Assembly (NCBI GenBank): GCA_947497485.1
Contig: CANMHB010000014.1
Coordinates: 32,598 to 96,597, forward strand
Reading direction: 5' to 3'
DNA: 64,000 nucleotides
DNA from: Flavobacteriales bacterium
Lineage (GTDB): Bacteria; Bacteroidota; Bacteroidia; Flavobacteriales_D; Crocinitomicaceae
Below, piece by piece: positions 58,072 to 64,000 of this stretch (the first letter of the stretch is position 1; each line of letters begins with the position of its first letter). The position numbers were made by a program, and so were the translations under genes. The notes below the pieces were generated by a model. That model saw nothing but the letters and a program-made list of their open reading frames with translations, was not told the DNA's origin and ran no database searches.

Positions 58072-58650
58072 CTACTCTTTTTCTTCTCTCGAGATTTCTA
58101 AATCAGCGATAAGCTTAACTTCATCGGATAGTCCTGGACCTACTTCACCGACACCATAATCAGAACGTTTAACCACACCGGTTAACTTTAAACCTGCTAC
58201 TTCAGAACCTTTCTTTGTTTTCGCGCTTCCTGTGTGAATAGCTGTTAAGGTGACTGTTTTAGTTACTCCGCGCATTGTAAAATCTCCAGTAACCGAATAT
58301 TTATTTCCTTTCGCTTTTTTTACTGATGTACTCTTAAAAGTTAGGTTTGGAAATTTCTCAACACTGAAATATTCCTCTGTTCTCAAATGCTCATCACGGT
58401 AAGAAATTCCTGTATTGATTGACTTAGCTTCCGCAGTCATTTCAATTGTGGCTCCCGTAAAATCGCTGTTCGGGGTTGTAATACTAACATCAAATTTACT
58501 GAACTCACCATGTACATCTGTGATTCCCATGTGGGTTACCGTAAATCCAAGTCTCGAATGAGAAGTGTCAAGAGTCCATTTGGATATTTCATTAATTATA
58601 AAAGCCGATGCAGTGATAAAAACAAGTAATGCAATAAATAACTTTTTCAT
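58072..58650 (-). CDS. YceI family protein
   Basis: 'WTLDTSHSRLGFTVTHMGITDVHGEFSKFDVSI', 'YSVTGDFTMRGVTKTVTL', 'KRSDYGVG'. Confidence 0.95.
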   Translation of the reverse strand: MKKLFIALLVFITASAFIINEISKWTLDTSHSRLGFTVTHMGITDVHGEFSKFDVSITTPNSDFTGATIEMTAEAKSINTGISYRDEHLRTEEYFSVEKFPNLTFKSTSVKKAKGNKYSVTGDFTMRGVTKTVTLTAIHTGSAKTKKGSEVAGLKLTGVVKRSDYGVGEVGPGLSDEVKLIADLEISREEKE

Positions 58651-58727
58651 GATTTGATAAATTTTTAAAATATAATTTACAAATATTAAAAATTCAATCC
58701 CTTCGAAAGTTAACCTATGTCAAGAGT

Positions 58728-59363
58728 TTACTTTTTATCAGGAGTGGTTCCGAAAACTTGATCCCAAAAGATGTTTGAAACGCCAAAGGCTTTTCTTGAA
58801 TTAACAAAATGATGTTTTCCGTGATGTAACCACAATTTACCTAAAATTCCTTTGCTATAAGGTTTAAGATGAATGGCATAATGAATTAAGGAATAAACCA
58901 AATAGCCTAGTTCAAATCCCGGAAAGAAAACAAATGTGTACTTATCAAGAAACAAATAAAAGAATGAAAAAAGGAAAAATATAATGAAAACCAGCGGTAG
59001 TGGTGGCATAAATAGATGCTGATCATCTGTTGGATTTTGGTGATGATGCCCATGTAAAGCATAATGCACTGACTTAATAAGTTTGTTTTTACCAACCCAA
59101 TGAAAAACGTAACGATGTATCAGGTATTCGGCGAAAGTCCAAGTAAATATCCCAGATGAAAAAACAATGCAAAAAATAATCGGATGTAGATTTATTTTCA
59201 ACCGCCAAATCCCAAAAGAAAAAATCGAAAAAATTATCCCTAGATGAATAATAACTATTAATACTGGATTACTTTTTGCGAAAAATTCCAAAAATGGATT
59301 TTCAAACATTTTGTTGGCATTGTTTTGAGGCATGTTTTTTTGATGCAATTTTAAAAAGTGCAA
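58728..59363 (-). CDS. Sterol desaturase/fatty acid hydroxylase superfamily protein
   Basis: His clusters 'AEYLIHRYVFHW', 'HYALHGHHHQNPTDDQHLFMPP', 'LWLHHGKHHF'. True start may be 59333 (MPQNN). Confidence 0.88.
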   Translation of the reverse strand: MHFLKLHQKNMPQNNANKMFENPFLEFFAKSNPVLIVIIHLGIIFSIFSFGIWRLKINLHPIIFCIVFSSGIFTWTFAEYLIHRYVFHWVGKNKLIKSVHYALHGHHHQNPTDDQHLFMPPLPLVFIIFFLFSFFYLFLDKYTFVFFPGFELGYLVYSLIHYAIHLKPYSKGILGKLWLHHGKHHFVNSRKAFGVSNIFWDQVFGTTPDKK

Positions 59364-59488
59364 TCAAAGCAGTCCTTACAAAAAAATAACTCAATTTTAC
59401 AACTTTTGCTTTAAACAAAATGTAGATTGAGATTTTCAGATTTTTTAATTACTGAAAAACATTATTAGCGAACAGAGAAAGAATTAGA

Positions 59489-62400
59489 CTATTTCAGAAG
59501 ATTCACATGACCTATTCTTCTAATTTTCTCTTCATTTACAGGTGTCGAATATATTACCTCCCATGTGTATGTCCCATCTTGCGCAATTTTTTTACCATAA
59601 GGAGGGCTACCATCCCATGCTCCTTTTGTATTATATTTAGTTGTAGGAATATCAGGAATCTCATTGGTTTCAAATGCAATTTCACCCCATCGATCATAAA
59701 TTCGAAAAACATATCCTTTTTTTGATATTTCATCGCTGAAAAATGGAAAAAACAGATTATTGTTTTGGTCACCATCTGGCGTAAAAGTATTTGGAACATA
59801 AATCAATACATCGGGAAGTATGGCAATACTAAGGAAAGTTGAATCTGAACAATATCCAAGATTGGATGCATACAACGTCACCGTATAGAATCCTGGAGGA
59901 CATGCGTAAGTATAATCTAAAATATCAACACTTGTTGGGTTATATCCAAAGGATGGTGTTGCAAAAAGCTCACTAATTGGCAACTGTGGATCACATTCAC
60001 CCAAATCCCATATAAAATCAGTTGCGTTTTGAGACTCATTTACAAAACTAAATGTTGGATCATAAAAAGATTCTGTTGTTGAAGACGGTCCGAAGGCAGC
60101 AATTGCAGGAATAAGCCCTAGAATTGTAATCGTATCTGAAGCAATATCACAACCGAATCCTGAATTATCTAGGTTAACAAAAATCGTCGTATCTCCAATC
60201 GATATGTAAGAATACGTGTTATCAATTGAAGGGTTCTGCACTAAAAGTGGATTAATAGGACCTGATGGATTCAATGCATACCATGTATAAAGGTTAACGG
60301 AATTTGGGGTTCCTCCAGTTACTTGAGCTTCGACAAGCATATCTGTTCCGATGCAAGAATATGGATCGGCAATCAATTCTACAACTGGATCTTGAAACAC
60401 ATTAATTAAATATTCGTCAGAAGCATTACAACCTTTACCTGTTTGCGTAATATTTACATTATAGGAAATATCAGAAAGTAATGAGGTTGTTAGATAAGTT
60501 GGTGAATTCGAATTGAAAATATTAATGAAAGGAGCTCCCGGAGGAGATGAGAATGCCCACTGGTAGTTTGATACGCTTCCCGTTCCTCCAGTAATTGTAG
60601 TTGATAACTGCACTTCAGCACCGATACAAACTTCATCAATTCCATTAATTGTAATTACAGGATCAGGAATAATATTCACAATAATTGAATTTGTTGAATT
60701 TGCAGAACAACCCACACCAGTCTGATTAACAGTAACATTATAGGTCGTTGTGCCTATTGGTGAAGCCGGAGGACAAAACGTATTAGAGTTACCTGATCCT
60801 GGATTCCAACTGTAACTATTTGATCCGAATCCTCCAGAAACAATAGCAGTTAAACAATTTGGTGTTCCACCAATACATAAAATTTCATCTTCACCCAAAA
60901 TTAATACTTGAGGATCTGCTACAACATTTACCTGACTTGGATTTGAAACAATGAAGCCACAGCCAGAAGGAGAATAGGATACTCGGCAATAATAGAAATA
61001 GGTTCCTGGTGAAGTAAAAATTGGCGGAATATATGACGAGTTGGTTGCTCCTGCAATTGCCGTCCCACCTGTATTTGAATTAGAAGTATTTTGGTACCAC
61101 TGATATTGAGGGGTACCGGCACCACCACTAACTTGAACAAATAATGGAACTGTACCACCGACACAAAGTGTAGTATCATCATAAGGCTGCGAAATGAACG
61201 AGGGATCAGGATTAACATTAATTGTAATATCTGATGGTGAACCTGCGCAGTCGAGCAGATAGGCTGTAGCAGTATACTGAGTAGTTGACGTTGGGCAAAC
61301 AACGATTGTATGAGGTGCAGTTGTTGTAGTTTGACCTGTACTCCAAACGACGTAGTCAACTGCTGTACTCCCAGTAAAGTTTGCTGAAATGGTTGTACAA
61401 CCACCATCACAAATTGTTCCTTCTAAGGCTGTAAATGTTGAAATATCAGGTGGGTTTTGAACAGTAACGGTTACAGGAGTAGCTTGACTAGGACATCCTG
61501 AAAGCGTATAAACAACTATAAAGGTGGTAGTTGATGCTGGTTGTGCCGTAATTACTGAAGAAGTAGATGTTCCTACTATCGCATTTAGAGGTGTCCAATT
61601 GTATGATCCTGGAACGTTTGAAGAATTGACTCCTGGATTCCCAACAGCAGTTAGAGTTGTAGAAGAGCCCGCACAAATAATCGGATCAGCAGCAGTTGCA
61701 GATACAGTTGGAATAGGTCTTACTGTTACCGTAACTAAGAAATCTTGCCCTACGCAAGTTAAGGAATTCGAAACAACATAAGTAGGTGTTACAGTGTAGG
61801 TTAATGAGGCATCTGAAAGAGTTGAATTAGATAATACCTGACTTATAATTGTCTGATTAGTTTGAGGCGCACCTCCTGTAACAGCACCATTAGGATTAGA
61901 AACAGGATTCAACCATGAATATAGTGTTCCTGCAGGGGCTATTTGTGAAGGTAAAGTGCTTGAAGGACTTACATTAAATGGGGTTCCCGAACAAACATCA
62001 TCAGTCTGATCTTGAATTTGTGGGGTTGGATGAACATCAATGGTTACTGTAAAAAGGGTACTTGAACACTGTGAAGTTGTATCAATCGCTGTTACGTTAT
62101 AAACCAAGGTTTGAACTATTTCTGTATTATTTGTAAGGGTCTGAGAAATCAAAGATAAGCCTGTTCCATTGTAGTTACTATAACCAGTTACATTCGCATT
62201 TGGCGTTACCGTCCAATTCAAAATGGTATTAGTGTTTAAAATAGATCCAGGCTGAGGATTCGCAAACGGATCGAACGTAAAATTTGTTCCACTACAAATA
62301 GGTTGTAAATTTACATTTTCAACATTCGGCGTCGGATTCACTACAATGCTTACCTGAAAAGGAGCCCCATTGCATTGAGGTTGCAGCGACGACGGTCCAA

Positions 62401-64000
62401 TAGGGGTAATAGAATAAACTACAATTTGATCAACATTAGTTGTGTTTATTAAGTTCCCAGTATTAAATGTTGATGAAGGAACATTATTACCAGTTTCACC
62501 GTCTACGGAACCATTTGCTGCAACATTCCATGAATATTCGGTTCCATTTGGAATGATATCGCCAGGAGATCCCAAAATCTGATTTGTTAAACCATTTCCA
62601 CTGCAAATTTCATAAGTTGCATCCACTAAACTTGGACCTGGGTTGACTGTAACTATCAAATTAAAAGGCTGGCCCGGACAAGGACCAGATTGCGGTATTA
62701 GAGTATAAGTAATTGTTTGCGGACTAGATGTGGTATTGACTAAAATTTGATTATTTAAATTGGCAACTGGGGTTGATTGTACCGATTGACCTGTAATATT
62801 GCTATTATCCGTTAGAATTGTCCAAGTATAAAGGGTTGTTGGTGGCATAATATCATTTGCAGCAGCTGTAATAGCTGGAGAATTACCGCTGCAAATTGAA
62901 ACAGATTTATCTGAAATTTCAGGAGTTGCGGTTATAGTAATATTCACATTGAAATTTGCACCTATACATGGCCCAGCTGAAGGAGTCACACTATAAATAA
63001 CGGAGGTGTTAGAAGGTAAAGCATTATTTAATGGACCTCCAAAAATATTTGTACTTGCAATTGCGTTTGCAGCTTCTCCTGTTACTGAAGTATTATTTGT
63101 AAAATTCCAGGTGTATAAAGTGTTAGAAGGAATAACATTTCCAAGTGCATTTGGATCTGGTATTGTGTCAAATGAACCGCCGCTGCAGATAATTTCGTTG
63201 ATGGGATTAACAAACGGATTTGGATTTATTACAACATTTACTGTCTGAGGGGTTCCGGGACAATTTCCGAAGATCGGTGTAACAGTATAAACAACATTTT
63301 GTTGAGAGGTACTTAAGTTACCTAGGGTATTGTTGATTGTTGCAGAAGATTGAACAATGGTACTTTCTCCATTGATATTGATATTGTCTGCTGCGATCCA
63401 ATTGAATGTTGAACCTATTGCATCTGCTGTAAGTGTTATATTTAGTGTTTCTCCAGAGCAAATTGTCGCAGAATTTGAACTGGTCAGTGTTGGAATTGGA
63501 TTAACTGTTACTGTTGAAGTAACTGTATCAGAGCTGCAACCATTTAAAATATACCAAGAATCATAAGTGAACAATGTCACTTCATTAACTGGATTCGTTA
63601 CATGTGTAACAGTTAAAAGGCTATCAATTGTACCGCTTAATCCAGTGGACCAGTTATATTGACCACCCGGTAAATTTGGGTTCGCCTCAATAGTTCCGTT
63701 ATTTCCACTGCAGAAAACCAAATTATTTACGGAAACAGTCGGTTTTGGATTAACCGTCACTGTTGATGAACTCGGTAAACTAGGACAGCCGTTCAACGTA
63801 TATACCACTGAATAGGTAAATGTCTGTTGAACCGTCGGATTCGAAAGTGTCGGTGTAACCGTCAGAGATGAATTAGTCCCCGATGGCGTCCAGGCATACG
63901 TGCCATCTGGTGATGATACCGTCGTTCCTATTGTAGTCGACTGACCATTACAGATCGTTGCCCCTGGTGCGGCTGTCACAGTCGGTATTGGATTGACCGT
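59489..64000 (-). CDS. Giant PKD-like repeat surface protein with T9SS type B sorting domain, partial (N-terminus beyond the window end)
   Basis: At least 1496 aa; recurrent 'ICSG', 'TLYTW', 'NTTxxxQTIxYTVTP' blocks; C-terminal 'VPNTFTPDGDQNNNLFFPF...RIYDRWGEIAFETN...DGTYTWEVIYS...RRIGHVNLLK'. The frame is open at the edge. Confidence 0.9.
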   Translation of the reverse strand, partial: TVNPIPTVTAAPGATICNGQSTTIGTTVSSPDGTYAWTPSGTNSSLTVTPTLSNPTVQQTFTYSVVYTLNGCPSLPSSSTVTVNPKPTVSVNNLVFCSGNNGTIEANPNLPGGQYNWSTGLSGTIDSLLTVTHVTNPVNEVTLFTYDSWYILNGCSSDTVTSTVTVNPIPTLTSSNSATICSGETLNITLTADAIGSTFNWIAADNININGESTIVQSSATINNTLGNLSTSQQNVVYTVTPIFGNCPGTPQTVNVVINPNPFVNPINEIICSGGSFDTIPDPNALGNVIPSNTLYTWNFTNNTSVTGEAANAIASTNIFGGPLNNALPSNTSVIYSVTPSAGPCIGANFNVNITITATPEISDKSVSICSGNSPAITAAANDIMPPTTLYTWTILTDNSNITGQSVQSTPVANLNNQILVNTTSSPQTITYTLIPQSGPCPGQPFNLIVTVNPGPSLVDATYEICSGNGLTNQILGSPGDIIPNGTEYSWNVAANGSVDGETGNNVPSSTFNTGNLINTTNVDQIVVYSITPIGPSSLQPQCNGAPFQVSIVVNPTPNVENVNLQPICSGTNFTFDPFANPQPGSILNTNTILNWTVTPNANVTGYSNYNGTGLSLISQTLTNNTEIVQTLVYNVTAIDTTSQCSSTLFTVTIDVHPTPQIQDQTDDVCSGTPFNVSPSSTLPSQIAPAGTLYSWLNPVSNPNGAVTGGAPQTNQTIISQVLSNSTLSDASLTYTVTPTYVVSNSLTCVGQDFLVTVTVRPIPTVSATAADPIICAGSSTTLTAVGNPGVNSSNVPGSYNWTPLNAIVGTSTSSVITAQPASTTTFIVVYTLSGCPSQATPVTVTVQNPPDISTFTALEGTICDGGCTTISANFTGSTAVDYVVWSTGQTTTTAPHTIVVCPTSTTQYTATAYLLDCAGSPSDITINVNPDPSFISQPYDDTTLCVGGTVPLFVQVSGGAGTPQYQWYQNTSNSNTGGTAIAGATNSSYIPPIFTSPGTYFYYCRVSYSPSGCGFIVSNPSQVNVVADPQVLILGEDEILCIGGTPNCLTAIVSGGFGSNSYSWNPGSGNSNTFCPPASPIGTTTYNVTVNQTGVGCSANSTNSIIVNIIPDPVITINGIDEVCIGAEVQLSTTITGGTGSVSNYQWAFSSPPGAPFINIFNSNSPTYLTTSLLSDISYNVNITQTGKGCNASDEYLINVFQDPVVELIADPYSCIGTDMLVEAQVTGGTPNSVNLYTWYALNPSGPINPLLVQNPSIDNTYSYISIGDTTIFVNLDNSGFGCDIASDTITILGLIPAIAAFGPSSTTESFYDPTFSFVNESQNATDFIWDLGECDPQLPISELFATPSFGYNPTSVDILDYTYACPPGFYTVTLYASNLGYCSDSTFLSIAILPDVLIYVPNTFTPDGDQNNNLFFPFFSDEISKKGYVFRIYDRWGEIAFETNEIPDIPTTKYNTKGAWDGSPPYGKKIAQDGTYTWEVIYSTPVNEEKIRRIGHVNLLK

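Noticed and set aside
60928-61410. 160-aa ORF in another frame of the giant repeat gene
   Set aside because: Gln/Leu/Val-rich low-complexity shadow of the Ser/Thr/Asn-rich repeat gene on the same strand.
1-64000. CRISPR arrays, transposons, prophage or classical defence islands
   Set aside because: No regularly spaced short repeats, transposase, integrase, capsid/tail or restriction genes were seen in any frame; repeats present are coding (PKD-like, MORN, Asp-box).

Overview
The window is about 64 kb of AT-rich chromosome from a Bacteroidota, most likely a Flavobacteriales member of Crocinitomicaceae/Fluviicola type. That assignment is an inference from gene families: T9SS type-B sorted PKD proteins, GldM-like domains, DUF3127, DUF2480, IPExxxVDY and HYC_CC_PP proteins, and TAnnTTTG promoter boxes. 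Most of it is ordinary core genome: mnmE, ribE, recJ, pyk, lpdA, etfAB, menA, purF-like, icd and waaA. I saw no tRNA, rRNA, CRISPR array, transposase or prophage. Accessory parts are: (1) a three-gene secreted cassette (14.4-17.0 kb) with two stand-alone GldM C-terminal-like proteins and an uncharacterised protein with an internal duplication, which is the best candidate for an undescribed system; (2) a tightly packed nucleotide-sugar block (19-27 kb) with WbpA/B/D/E-like enzymes interleaved with Ugd and UXS, followed by rfbB and a CpsB/YwqE phosphatase; (3) a divergent CbbR-like LysR regulator facing an icd-SbtA operon; (4) a metal-type HYC_CC_PP/TonB receptor/HMA module; (5) a FISUMP protein with an inserted DnaJ-like zinc motif; (6) an orphan AAA+ ATPase with Asn in Walker B; (7) a giant repeat protein cut by the window end. 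All family names come from reading the translations. No database search was run.
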